A DNA stretch of 64,000 nucleotides from Bacteroidetes bacterium OLB9 (GTDB lineage Bacteria; Bacteroidota; Bacteroidia; Chitinophagales; Saprospiraceae), in assembly GCA_001567255.1 (NCBI GenBank), contig LNBW01000017.1:40285-104284 (forward strand). Direction: 5' to 3'. Positions 47,962-59,389 of the stretch are shown here, in pieces; the first letter of the stretch is position 1; every line of letters begins with the position of its first letter. The notes below the pieces were generated by a model. It was not told where the DNA came from and made no database searches. It saw nothing but the letters and a program-made list of their open reading frames with translations. The translations under genes and the position numbers were made by a program.

Positions 47962-48070
47962 AATAACTATTTTTACTCCGTGCAAAGTAAACACTTTTCA
48001 GAATAAAATTCAGCAACCCCTTGATTTATTTAACTCTAGAAAAATAGTATATTTTCTACTAGTTTATCAT

Positions 48071-48112
48071 AAAATGAATAAAACCAACACTTAAGCTGGC
48101 TTTATTCATTTT
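48071..48112 (-). terminator. terminator downstream of the DUF3127 gene
   Basis: AAAATGAATAAA (48071-48082) pairs with TTTATTCATTTT (48101-48112), with an extra CCA/TGG inside, giving a stem of 12+3 bp. It lies 17 bases after the DUF3127 stop and has A/T flanks on both sides, so it could act in both directions. Confidence 0.7.
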
Positions 48113-48128
48113 AAATTGAGGTGCCATC

Positions 48129-48506
48129 TTAGAAAGGTAGATCATCGAAGTCTTCCGGTAGGCCTCCATCCGGACTTGATGGTTCATCAGAAAACGGATT
48201 TTGATTAAATGGAGGAGTATCGACTTCCTGAGACTGCTGAGCCCCAGCTCTTTCAACCTTCCATGCATTGAGATTAGTAAAATACTTATCTTGCCACTCT
48301 CTACCTCTTAAATCAAATGATACTTTTATTTTATCACCTTCATTGTATCCGTCTATAATGTTACACCTATCTTGTACTGCTTGAAATTTAACAAATTGTG
48401 GATAGGTTTCCTCGGTTTTGATGACAAATTCTCTGGTTTGAAAAGTATCGGTTTTCTTTTCTATGTCAAATATTTTGTGTAAAACGCCTGATATCTCAAA
48501 TGCCAT
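48129..48506 (-). CDS. DUF3127 protein with SSB-like acidic tip
   Basis: A 125-residue protein of the DUF3127 family. Residues 1-85 are beta-rich (ISGVLHKIFDIEKKTDTFQTREFVI, YNEGDKIKVSFDLRGREW) and fit a small OB-type barrel. A disordered Pro/Ser/Gln-rich linker (about 87-115) leads to the end EDFDDLPF, which is nearly the acidic C-terminal tip of bacterial SSB. The layout OB-like domain, linker, acidic tip is therefore that of SSB. It lies 20 bases after proS and is co-transcribed with it. Confidence 0.85.
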   Translation of the reverse strand: MAFEISGVLHKIFDIEKKTDTFQTREFVIKTEETYPQFVKFQAVQDRCNIIDGYNEGDKIKVSFDLRGREWQDKYFTNLNAWKVERAGAQQSQEVDTPPFNQNPFSDEPSSPDGGLPEDFDDLPF

Positions 48507-48526
48507 AGTATGTAATTATTTAGTTG

Positions 48527-49996
48527 TTAATACGCTTTTGCAAATATAACTCTTTTAGTTGATGGTTTACCAGTGTAAACGCATTTTCCGGCTTCTTCCT
48601 TTGCATTTAAAGGAATGCAGCGGATAGTGGCTTTGGTTTCTTCCTTGATTTTTTCTTCTGTTTCTGGTGTTCCATCCCAATGTGCCGATACAAACCCGCC
48701 TTTGGTTTCTATCACTTCTTTAAATTCCTCAAAGCTATTGACTTCAGTAATGTGTTCGTCTCTGTACGCTTTCGCCCTAATGTACAAATTTTGCTGAATA
48801 TCTTCTAGCAACTGTTCTACATACGGAACTACCACCTCCAGTCCGATAGACATTTTTGCTTTGGTGTCTCTCCTTGCTACTTCTATAGTGTTTTGCTCCA
48901 AGTCACGTTTTCCTAGTCCTAGCCTTACTGGTATGCCTTGCATCTCATATTCTGCAAACTTAAATCCGGGTCTTTTAGTTTCATCTCGGTCGATTTTAAC
49001 ACTTATTCCGAGTGATTTTAGACCATCAGCTATTTCTTCTGCTTTTTCGATCAATGCGCTGTCTGGTTTAGGTATGGGTACAATGACGACCTGAATAGGA
49101 GCCAATTTAGGTGGCAAAACTAATCCATCGTCATCAGAGTGAGTCATAATAAGACCGCCGATGAGCCTTGTGGAAACGCCCCATGAAGTCGCCCAAACAA
49201 ACTCATTTTCATTATTTTCGTTAGAGAAAGTAACATTAAATGCTTTAGCAAAATTTTGCCCCAGGAAGTGGGATGTTCCGGCCTGCAGTGCCTTGCCATC
49301 TTGCATCAATGCTTCAATAGTGTAGGTGTCGTCAGCACCGGCAAAACGCTCAGATTCTGTCTTAAACCCTTTGATTACCGGCATAGCCATAAATGTTTCT
49401 GCAAAAACAGCATAAACATCGTGCATTTTACGAGCTTCGCTGATGGCCTCGTCTCTAGTAGCATGGGCAGTGTGACCTTCCTGCCACAAAAACTCAGCAG
49501 TACGCAAAAAAGGACGCGTCCGCATTTCCCACCGCACCACATTGGCCCACTGATTAATGAGAATAGGCAAATCTCTGTAGGATTGAATCCAGTCGCGATA
49601 GGTATTCCATATGATGGCTTCACTGGTAGGTCTCACAACTAATTCTTCTTCTAGCTTAGCATCAGGATCTATCATGAGTTTGCCAGGTTGGTCAGGATTG
49701 TTCTTCAATCTATAGTGGGTGACAACGGCACATTCTTTTGCAAATCCTTCAGCGTTTTTTTCTTCGGCTTCAAAGAGGCTCTTAGGCACGAAAAGTGGAA
49801 AATAAGCATTGGTATGTCCGGTTTCTTTAAACATTTTATCTAGCTGATCTCGCATTTTTTCCCAGATCGCATAACCATAAGGTTTGATGACCATACAGCC
49901 CCGAACAGCTGAATTTTCGGCCAGCCCTGCTTTTTTTACGATGTCATTATACCATTGTGAATAGTTTTCAGCTCTGGACGTGATTTCTTTTGCCAT
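48527..49996 (-). CDS. proS: prolyl-tRNA synthetase, archaeal/eukaryotic type
   Basis: Class II synthetase of 489 residues, the short form without the editing insert of E. coli ProS. Motif 2 and the active site show [12 protein letters not shown] near 128, [21 protein letters not shown] near 155 and [14 protein letters not shown] near 245, and motif 3 [18 protein letters not shown] near 285. The anticodon-binding domain ([11 protein letters not shown]) and a C-terminal domain ending in Tyr (KRVIFAKAY) are typical of this type, which is normal in Bacteroidota. Confidence 0.94.
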   Translation of the reverse strand: MAKEITSRAENYSQWYNDIVKKAGLAENSAVRGCMVIKPYGYAIWEKMRDQLDKMFKETGHTNAYFPLFVPKSLFEAEEKNAEGFAKECAVVTHYRLKNNPDQPGKLMIDPDAKLEEELVVRPTSEAIIWNTYRDWIQSYRDLPILINQWANVVRWEMRTRPFLRTAEFLWQEGHTAHATRDEAISEARKMHDVYAVFAETFMAMPVIKGFKTESERFAGADDTYTIEALMQDGKALQAGTSHFLGQNFAKAFNVTFSNENNENEFVWATSWGVSTRLIGGLIMTHSDDDGLVLPPKLAPIQVVIVPIPKPDSALIEKAEEIADGLKSLGISVKIDRDETKRPGFKFAEYEMQGIPVRLGLGKRDLEQNTIEVARRDTKAKMSIGLEVVVPYVEQLLEDIQQNLYIRAKAYRDEHITEVNSFEEFKEVIETKGGFVSAHWDGTPETEEKIKEETKATIRCIPLNAKEEAGKCVYTGKPSTKRVIFAKAY

Positions 49997-50256
49997 ATCA
50001 GTGGGTTGAGTTATTGTTCTATTTTAGTTAAAATAAATTTAATTTTTGAAAGTTTCGAACTTATCCATGCTTTTGGCCGTCCTAATGATAGCAAAGCAAA
50101 TTTCCTTTGATTGTCAAAAAGTTAATAATCATCAGAAATTGAAACTTTAAGTTCTTTTTAACGAAAATTTGATGCAAAAGTAGTAAATTGCACTCTAATT
50201 AAAAGAAAAGATCAGCTTATTGCTAACTTAATCATCATAAATTTAAAAATTAAATC

Positions 50257-51510
50257 ATGAACACACGGTATTTATTTCAATCACTAGTCATGACCATGCT
50301 GCTCTCAGCAACGGCCTTGAATGCCCAGTTTGACGATTTATATTATGACTACTCGAAAGACAAGGAAGTGGTAACAATGACTGAACAAACAGAGTATTCT
50401 GATCCTAGTGAGGCATATTATGATAATGCTGAGTATAACGATAATTATGAATATGACTCAGAAGAATATGCAAATTATGACGAATATTCATATGCTAGTA
50501 GAATCAGTCGTTTTCATCATCCTTCAGGTAATTCATATTACTATAACTCTTTTGATAACTGGTGGTATAATGACTACTATGAACCATACTATGGTGGATA
50601 TGGCAGCAGTGTAAATGTCTATATTGGTAATGGATGGGGCTGGAATAGCTGGAATAGACCATGGGGTTGGAATTATTATTATCATAATCCATTCAGATAC
50701 AGTTATTATTATGGATGGAACTCTCCTTGGTGTTACTCAGGATATTATAACTCATGGGGCCATCACCATTATAGTCCATGGGGTTACAATTATTACAATC
50801 CTTGGAGTTATGGCTCAAACATCTATTATGGTAATGTATATTATGGTAATGGCTGGTATAATTCTAATGATAATAACAATGGTAGTAATTCGAAGACTAT
50901 CTATGGTAGCCGTAAAAATGGATCAGTAAGTTCAGCAGCCCGAGGTCGTGAAGCCAGTCCACGAAGAGTGGTTAGTGGTGGCAGTGACGGTAGGACTTTG
51001 ACCACAGATGCAGTTAAGGAGACAGTTGACACTCGATCAGATAATGATGCATCTCGACGCACACTAAAAGGTGATATTAAAAAATCATCTGAAACTATCA
51101 AAGACACTGAGGTGACCAGAAATAGAATATATAATAGAACAGATCGAGAAGGGTTAAATGATGGAAGAGAAAACGATATGAACAGAAGGAATCCAGATGC
51201 TGTACGTGAGTCACGACGGTCTTCAGGTAACAACAGTAGTATTAGACAGAATGAAAGTAGGCCTACAGATAGGAGTTCTATGCAAAGATCATCGTCTCCA
51301 AGACAAAATTCAGATATTCGCTCAGGTAGATCTTTTGATAGGATGCAATCGACGCCTACTCCAAGGCAACAGCAGTCAACGCCATCAAGGACTTTTGATT
51401 CTGGATCTAGAAGAAACGACAGCAGTTTTGGAAGTAGTAATTTGGGTAGTTCAAGAAGTTCTTCAGGAAGTACTTCCCGTTCAAGTTCCGGTGGCGCTCG
51501 ACGAGGCTAG
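50257..51510 (+). CDS. secreted low-complexity Tyr/Trp/Asn-rich protein
   Basis: A 417-residue protein with a signal peptide (about 1-23, ending TALNAQ). The mature chain has three blocks: an acidic Tyr/Asp/Glu/Asn-rich part (about 25-80), a central part (about 85-210) dominated by Tyr, Trp, Asn, Gly and His in short motifs such as YYNPWSYG and GWNSWNRPWGW, and a basic Arg/Ser/Gly/Asn-rich C-terminus (about 215-417). No fold is recognisable, and no T9SS tail is visible. Similar aromatic-rich proteins occur in Bacteroidota; function is unknown. Confidence 0.75.
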   Translation: MNTRYLFQSLVMTMLLSATALNAQFDDLYYDYSKDKEVVTMTEQTEYSDPSEAYYDNAEYNDNYEYDSEEYANYDEYSYASRISRFHHPSGNSYYYNSFDNWWYNDYYEPYYGGYGSSVNVYIGNGWGWNSWNRPWGWNYYYHNPFRYSYYYGWNSPWCYSGYYNSWGHHHYSPWGYNYYNPWSYGSNIYYGNVYYGNGWYNSNDNNNGSNSKTIYGSRKNGSVSSAARGREASPRRVVSGGSDGRTLTTDAVKETVDTRSDNDASRRTLKGDIKKSSETIKDTEVTRNRIYNRTDREGLNDGRENDMNRRNPDAVRESRRSSGNNSSIRQNESRPTDRSSMQRSSSPRQNSDIRSGRSFDRMQSTPTPRQQQSTPSRTFDSGSRRNDSSFGSSNLGSSRSSSGSTSRSSSGGARRG

Positions 51511-51544
51511 GAAAATCAAATTTAAATTGATCGTAAGAAATCAT

Positions 51545-51581
51545 AAAAGGCTGGTATAATATAAATTAGATCAGCCTTTTT
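51545..51581 (+). terminator. terminator after the aromatic-rich protein gene
   Basis: AAAAGGCTG (51545-51553) pairs with CAGCCTTTT (51572-51580), a 9-bp stem with an 18-base loop and a T run. It lies 34 bases after the stop codon. Confidence 0.75.
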
Positions 51582-51635
51582 ATTTGAGATTTTATCAACT
51601 TTGGCGATAGAATCAAAACCATTAAACTTTGTCAA

Positions 51636-53114
51636 ATGCGAAAGCTTTTAATCATTCCGATTATTATTCTGACTGCGATTTATGTCAATGCTCAAAATAT
51701 CACAGACGTGGTCAGATGGTCGAGTATCGACTATTTAGGGACAGCGCGTGTGTTAGGTTCAGGTAGCTCCTTTGGTGCAATGGGTGGAGATTTTTCCGTC
51801 ATCAATATCAATCCTGCCGGAATAGGAGATTACAGAATTTCGGAATTTACACTGACACCATCATTGAGAGGAAGCAAGTCCTCCGCATGGTTTACGCAGG
51901 ATTCCTTGAACATATCAGCTGGAAAATCCAGCAAACTCGGACTTGATAACATTGGATTTGTTCTGGCTTCTAATCCGGGTGGGACATTGACTAGTTCTAA
52001 TTTTGCTTTTGGATATTCTAGAATAGCGGATCTCAATCAGTCATTCAGATTAGCAGGCAATAAAGCTGGATCCATAACGTACCATTTTGCTAATGAAGCT
52101 CAGGGTAAATCAATTGATGATCTTGATGATTTTATTGGTTATCCGGCTTACTATACAGGAGCAATCTTTAAGGGAGACAACAATGAATATTCAACTGATT
52201 TTCCTAATGATAAGGTTAAAGTAGCTACCGTGCAAGATGTTTATCATAGTGGTGGCATCAATGAACTGACTATGGGTTGGGCTGGAGAATATGATAACCA
52301 ACTAAATTTTGGAGTAAGTGTTGGCGTACCATTTCCTTCATTTGAACAACTTAAGACCTACAAAGAATCAGATCCAAATGATGACATTGAATATTTTGAC
52401 GATCTTACTTTTACGGAGCGTTTACATACGTCAGGTGTGGGTTTTAATTTTAAAACGGGATTTACTTACAAAATCCAAAATGTGGTGAGAATTGCAGGAG
52501 CTTTTCATTCACCTACGTGGTATAAGTTTACGGATGATTATGGCACATCATTAGAATATGTATTTACTGATGCCATTGGTACCGAACGGACCAGTTATGA
52601 TTCTCCTGGAGGTGTGTTTGAGTATAAGATTACTACACCATGGAGGGCTATTGGTAGTATTGGGACTACCCTTAGGTTGGGCGAAATTCGTGGATTTATC
52701 AATGGTGATATAGAATTTGTGGACTACACTAATGCCAGATACAATGGAACAGCATATCTTGATACACCATCTGAGCAACAATGGACTCAGAGTGTAAATC
52801 AAGAAATTCTCACTAAACTGGGCACCGCTACAAATATCAGACTTGGTGGTGAGTTTGGTTATAAGGGGCTCAGGCTTCGTGGTGGATATAGTATAGAAAG
52901 AACAGCTTATAATGCGGATGATTTTTACAATAATAAGGTGTCCTTTGGATTGGGCTTCAGAGCAGATCGTTTCTTTATGGATCTGGGTATTAGAATTGCT
53001 CAATACAATGAAGGATATTATCCTTATTACATCGATGGAGCCAAAAACAATCCTCTTGCGAATATAGAAACCGAAAGAACCAGAGGAAATCTCACCTTGG
53101 GATTCAAGTTTTAA
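51636..53114 (+). CDS. FadL/OmpP1-like outer-membrane protein
   Basis: A 492-residue outer-membrane beta-barrel with signal peptide MRKLLIIPIIILTAIYVNAQ. GTARVLGSGSSFGAMGGDFSVININPAGIG near the mature N-terminus is the hallmark of the FadL/OmpP1 (Toluene_X) family in Bacteroidota, where the plug carries the NPAGIG motif. Alternating strands fill the rest and the chain ends in GNLTLGFKF with a terminal Phe, as needed for barrel assembly. Such proteins carry hydrophobic compounds across the outer membrane; some members (PorV type) serve T9SS. The ligand is unknown here. Confidence 0.85.
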   Translation: MRKLLIIPIIILTAIYVNAQNITDVVRWSSIDYLGTARVLGSGSSFGAMGGDFSVININPAGIGDYRISEFTLTPSLRGSKSSAWFTQDSLNISAGKSSKLGLDNIGFVLASNPGGTLTSSNFAFGYSRIADLNQSFRLAGNKAGSITYHFANEAQGKSIDDLDDFIGYPAYYTGAIFKGDNNEYSTDFPNDKVKVATVQDVYHSGGINELTMGWAGEYDNQLNFGVSVGVPFPSFEQLKTYKESDPNDDIEYFDDLTFTERLHTSGVGFNFKTGFTYKIQNVVRIAGAFHSPTWYKFTDDYGTSLEYVFTDAIGTERTSYDSPGGVFEYKITTPWRAIGSIGTTLRLGEIRGFINGDIEFVDYTNARYNGTAYLDTPSEQQWTQSVNQEILTKLGTATNIRLGGEFGYKGLRLRGGYSIERTAYNADDFYNNKVSFGLGFRADRFFMDLGIRIAQYNEGYYPYYIDGAKNNPLANIETERTRGNLTLGFKF

Positions 53115-53380
53115 AAGATCAAATGAAAAGAAACGGTACTGAGGGCAGTAGGTCAAAACTATTGCCCTTTTTGTATTTAATAAAATTGAAAATTATTAAC
53201 AATTCCATACAACATATTATTTTATCTTTGCGTTTGAAATGCAACAGTTGCCCTCCTAACAAATACACCAAATTCTGAATTTTAGACTTTTGCTATTAAC
53301 TCATTGATTATGTGAGATTTAGAATTTTAAAAAAAATTAATTTATTATCTTTATAAAGTGCCGCTTTACCGAATATTCCG

Positions 53381-53388
53381 TAATTTTG
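53381..53388 (+). promoter_or_regulatory. -7 promoter element of the SprB-repeat protein gene
   Basis: TAATTTTG matches TAnnTTTG. It ends 43 bases before the ATG at 53432; no clear -33 box is present. Confidence 0.4.
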
Positions 53389-53431
53389 CACTTTTTTAGA
53401 GAAGTTGTATTGTGTAAATTGTATTAAATAT

Positions 53432-56400
53432 ATGTTGTTTCGAAGATCTACGTTATTTACTTTGCTTTTACTTGCTATTGTGCAAACAGGTTTATTCAGT
53501 CAGCCTTTGGTAGAATTTATTGCAGATATGAAGCAGGGAATGAAGGGTGATAGAGTATGTATAGATTTTAAAGTAAATAATTTTACTGATGTAGAATCAA
53601 TGCAGTTTAATATTTCCTACAATGGAGCGATCGTGACGCCAGAGTGTCCTATTGATTTGACTAGTTCAGCTCTAGCTGGTAATATCGATCAAAACAACTT
53701 CAATTGTAAAGATAAAGATAATGGCTTTATAAAATTTGTTTGGGAAAACACGCCACCATTGTCTTTGCCGGACGGCTCTATCTTGTTTACTGTTTGTTTT
53801 GAGTTAGTAGGAAATCCGGGTAATATTTCCCCTGTCTATGTTAACAGTTTATTGCTTGATCTGGAGGTTTGTCAGGTTTTTGATGGCGAAACCACGTGTA
53901 GAAATGAGGTCATTTCTCAAACAGGTACAATCACCATCATTTCCAATACACTGCAAGTTTTTGTGGGCAGATGTGATGCTGATTCGGGAAATATCGGAGC
54001 AGGCGGTACAGCTACTTTCTATGGTGCAGGCGGCACACCTCCTTATACATACACGATTACTCCAGGAGGATATACTGGCACACTTACTGATGCCGGTGTG
54101 AGAGAAACAGTAACCGGTATCCCTCCGGGCAATTATACAATTGAAATCACAGATTCAGCTGGACTTAAATCTAGCAAAACCTTTAATATTAGTGATAATA
54201 TACCCATAACCGTTCAGGAGGTGGTAAAGGATCCTACTTGTTTTTCACGAAGAAACGGTTCAATAAGTGTCGATGTTTCAGGAGGATTGCCACCCTATCA
54301 GTACGAATGGTCTAATCTCGTTTCAGGGAGAGATTCCATCAATGACCTCTATGCAGGATTGTATCAAGTGACGATTACTGATTTTAACGGTTGTCAGAAG
54401 GTGCAAAACTTTACGCTGAGGGCTGACACACTCAAATTTGATGTGGCCATTAAGGATAGCACCGCATGTGAAACTGCAAAAACCGGAGTGATTACTATAC
54501 AAAATGTTACTGGTGGGACACCGCATATAGGCAATCAGAATCATCTATATGATTATATAATTAATAATACAGGAAGGTCAAAACCTTTTGGAACATTGAT
54601 CAATATATCAGGGATAGGAGCAGGCATTGTGAAGGTTTTGGTTATTGACTCGCTGGGTTGTTCTGCAGAAAGACTAATTAATATGCCTTTTGCTAAAGTC
54701 GTCGAAATTGACACCATCGAACTCAGGGACATTTCGTGTTTTGGTGCAAATGATGGACTTGTAAGATTAAGGGCAAAGCCTGATGGAGCCTATTCATATG
54801 TACCAAGCGGCAATATACCGGGTGGTGGTACAAACCAAGGCGGTACTTTTGTAGCAGAAGGTCTGGGAGCTGGGCAATATTCAGTTACTGCCAGAGACCA
54901 AGATGGATGCATGTCGAGTTTGAATTTTGAAATTCACGAACCAGAAGCCTTAGTCATTAATCCGGCAGTTGTACAACCGGATTGTGCGGTGAAAGGCTCT
55001 ATTCTCTTAACACCTTCAGGAGGTACCGGTGCCTATACCTACACATGGGAAGGTGGCTATGGTAATGTCAATGAACTCACCAATCTAGATGGTGGTACTT
55101 ACAATGTAACCGTTAGTGATGCTAATGGTTGTACAGTTACAAGTCAGTTTGTGCTCAATGATTATGGAGCGCTCAATATCAATATTACGACTATCAATGT
55201 AAGTTGTGTGGGCAGAACCGATGGTAGTGCAACTGTAGAAGTATTGTCATCCACAGGTACTGTTCCGATGTTTACTATTTTCTGGCGTGATAGTGCCGGT
55301 AATGAAATTCCAGTGAAAACTACCACAATTTCCAATCTTGCTGCGGGTAGTTATACAGTAGAAGTAGTAACCATAGACGGCTGTAAGAGTGGTGAAAGGT
55401 CATTCATCATTTTGGATGGTGAAGATTTTACTATTAATACTCAAATAACCAATGCGCTTTGCTATGGTGAAGATGGTAAAGTAGAGGCTGCAGCTAATGG
55501 TCAAACCACTGGATACAGTTTTCAATGGATTGATAAATCAACAGGCGTTACTGTCGGTAATAATCATATTTTAGTAGCTGGAGCAGGTACTTACGTTTTA
55601 AGCATCACTAATGGTAATGGATGTGTAAAAGAAACTGAAGTGACCATCACTCAACCTGATGAGTTGATTGTTCCTCAGCCTGAAGTTAGGAATGTCACTT
55701 GCTTTGGGAAAAGCGACGGTCAAGCCGCTATTTTAAATGGACCAGCTGGACAGGATTATCAATGGAGTAATGGTTCAAAAGGGCTGTTTGCAATAGATTT
55801 ACCTCAAGGTGAGGCATGGGTAGTAGCCACCAAGGGCAATTGTGTTTCAGATACACTGTTTTTTACGATATCTTCTTTTCCTAAAATTGAAGTAGATGCG
55901 TCTAAAACAGTAATAGTCAATCCAACTTGCTATGGTGATACGAATGGATCTATTAAGGTAGAAGCCACAGGTGGTAGTGGGATAGGTTATCAATATCAGT
56001 GGAGCAATAATACCGTTGGCAATACTATTACCAATTTAGGTGTTGGGCAATATATTGTTGAGATATCTGACGACAAAAACTGTATTCAAAGAGATACCTT
56101 CACTTTGACTCAGCCTGATAAACTAGAAGCCTATCTGGATAAAGTAAAATCAGTAGAGCTGGATTGTAATAATCAAGACAGAGGTCGAATAGCTTTATTG
56201 ACCACTGGTGGCAATCCAGGTGTGAAAACCGTAACCTGGGATTTAGGTATTGAGACAGAAGGTCCTGTCGCTGTCAATCTGGGACCTGGCACTTATTGCG
56301 CATCTATTTCTGATAATTTAGGTTGTCTAGATACATTCTGCTACACTCTAATTGCTCCAGTGCCGTTGAGTGGAAAAATTAGGACACCCGAAGAGCCGCT

Positions 56401-57163
56401 ATGTTTTGGAGGTACAACCTGTATCTCAGTAGATTATCTCACCGGTGGTACCGGCAATAAATACACTTTTCAGATTAATAACGGCACTCGTTACCCTATA
56501 GATTCTTGCGTTACAGTCTTTGCCGGTCAGTATTTTATCAATTTGATTGATTCAGCCGGTTGTACGATCGATACGATCATCACCATAGGACAGCCTGACC
56601 AAATCGTTGTAGAACTGGGTGATGATAAAGAATCGCAGTTGGGATTACCTTCGCCGGTGATAACGCCATTTATCAATGCTCCTGTTGGTATTGGTCATCT
56701 TGATTGGAGTCCGAATGAAAATATTACTTGCCTGACAGATGACTGTAGTTCTATAGAAGTGGCACCTTCCTTTACTACGACCTATACACTGACAGTAACG
56801 GATTTAAATGGATGCACAGGTGTGGATGAAATTACGGTTAAGGTACGTGATGTGCGAAATGTCTATTTTGCCAATGCATTCAGCCCTAACGGTGATGGCT
56901 TTAACGATTATTTTCAAGCAGTCACCGGGCCTGGAGTGGACAGAATACTTACCTTTGCTATTTATGACAGATGGGGCAATATGGTATTCCTGAAAGAAAA
57001 TTATGTACCGGATCCTGCAGGAAGTGACGGTTGGGATGGTTCATTTAATGGTAGGAAATTAGACCCTGGTGTTTTTGTGTACTACGCAAAAGCACGATTT
57101 ATAGACAACAAAGAGATCGATTATTCTGGTTCAGTAACACTGATGGATAAGGTCAAAAATTAA
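53432..57163 (+). CDS. SprB-repeat surface adhesin with CHU_C (T9SS type B) end
   Basis: About 1243 residues from the ATG at 53432, whose MLFRRSTLFTLLLLAIVQTGLFSQ-like start is a good signal peptide; a TTG at 53405 would add nine residues. The first 160 mature residues resemble a cohesin-type domain (DRVCIDFKVNNFTDVESMQF). Nine Cys-containing SprB-like units follow, then DLNGCTGVDEITVKV and a C-terminal CHU_C domain of 90 residues or so (FANAFSPNGDGFND, FAIYDRWGNMVF, GWDGSFNGRKLDPGVFVYY). It is exported by T9SS and exposed on the surface; SprB repeats occur in gliding adhesins. Confidence 0.9.
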   Translation: MLFRRSTLFTLLLLAIVQTGLFSQPLVEFIADMKQGMKGDRVCIDFKVNNFTDVESMQFNISYNGAIVTPECPIDLTSSALAGNIDQNNFNCKDKDNGFIKFVWENTPPLSLPDGSILFTVCFELVGNPGNISPVYVNSLLLDLEVCQVFDGETTCRNEVISQTGTITIISNTLQVFVGRCDADSGNIGAGGTATFYGAGGTPPYTYTITPGGYTGTLTDAGVRETVTGIPPGNYTIEITDSAGLKSSKTFNISDNIPITVQEVVKDPTCFSRRNGSISVDVSGGLPPYQYEWSNLVSGRDSINDLYAGLYQVTITDFNGCQKVQNFTLRADTLKFDVAIKDSTACETAKTGVITIQNVTGGTPHIGNQNHLYDYIINNTGRSKPFGTLINISGIGAGIVKVLVIDSLGCSAERLINMPFAKVVEIDTIELRDISCFGANDGLVRLRAKPDGAYSYVPSGNIPGGGTNQGGTFVAEGLGAGQYSVTARDQDGCMSSLNFEIHEPEALVINPAVVQPDCAVKGSILLTPSGGTGAYTYTWEGGYGNVNELTNLDGGTYNVTVSDANGCTVTSQFVLNDYGALNINITTINVSCVGRTDGSATVEVLSSTGTVPMFTIFWRDSAGNEIPVKTTTISNLAAGSYTVEVVTIDGCKSGERSFIILDGEDFTINTQITNALCYGEDGKVEAAANGQTTGYSFQWIDKSTGVTVGNNHILVAGAGTYVLSITNGNGCVKETEVTITQPDELIVPQPEVRNVTCFGKSDGQAAILNGPAGQDYQWSNGSKGLFAIDLPQGEAWVVATKGNCVSDTLFFTISSFPKIEVDASKTVIVNPTCYGDTNGSIKVEATGGSGIGYQYQWSNNTVGNTITNLGVGQYIVEISDDKNCIQRDTFTLTQPDKLEAYLDKVKSVELDCNNQDRGRIALLTTGGNPGVKTVTWDLGIETEGPVAVNLGPGTYCASISDNLGCLDTFCYTLIAPVPLSGKIRTPEEPLCFGGTTCISVDYLTGGTGNKYTFQINNGTRYPIDSCVTVFAGQYFINLIDSAGCTIDTIITIGQPDQIVVELGDDKESQLGLPSPVITPFINAPVGIGHLDWSPNENITCLTDDCSSIEVAPSFTTTYTLTVTDLNGCTGVDEITVKVRDVRNVYFANAFSPNGDGFNDYFQAVTGPGVDRILTFAIYDRWGNMVFLKENYVPDPAGSDGWDGSFNGRKLDPGVFVYYAKARFIDNKEIDYSGSVTLMDKVKN
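54190..56610 (+). repeat. nine tandem SprB-like repeat units
   Basis: Each unit of about 70-85 codons opens with a motif like PTCFSRRNGSISV or NVTCFGKSDGQAAI and ends with GxYxVxITDxxGC. Units begin near 54235, 54735, 54975, 55200, 55455, 55695, 55925, 56165 and 56390. They are diverged at the DNA level, so this is protein-level repetition, not recent duplication. Confidence 0.8.
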
Positions 57164-57285
57164 ATTAGGCCTTCCCTATTCGTCAAGGATTTCATTCATT
57201 TTTTCAGGAAGCAAAAAGCCTATTGAATTTTGCTGTAAAATTCTTTAATTTGGTATTTTATATTAGATATAAAATGCTCATAATC

Positions 57286-57317
57286 TTTGCATTTGTACGA
57301 AAAAATCACTATCTTTG
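57286..57317 (+). promoter_or_regulatory. gyrB promoter
   Basis: TTTG (57286-57289), a 20-base spacer and TATCTTTG (57310-57317) match both boxes of the Bacteroidota consensus. The -7 box ends 41 bases before the ATG. Confidence 0.7.
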
Positions 57318-57346
57318 CCATCTTAAATTTAAGGTGTAAATTGTAA

Positions 57347-59320
<1,974 letters not shown>

Positions 59321-59389
59321 TTATAGCTTGCTTCTGAGCAGTACTTTCGATTTTAAATAAGCCATTAATAAGCGTCTTTTTCCAGAGAA

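Noticed and set aside
52551..53156. 201-codon minus-strand frame opposite the FadL-like gene
   Set aside because: Antisense to a clear outer-membrane protein. It has an implausible Ile/Ser-rich composition and no recognisable motif.
54190..56610. Tandem units considered as a CRISPR or DNA repeat array
   Set aside because: The spacing is about 210-500 bases and the units lie in one open frame with diverged DNA. They are SprB-like protein repeats.
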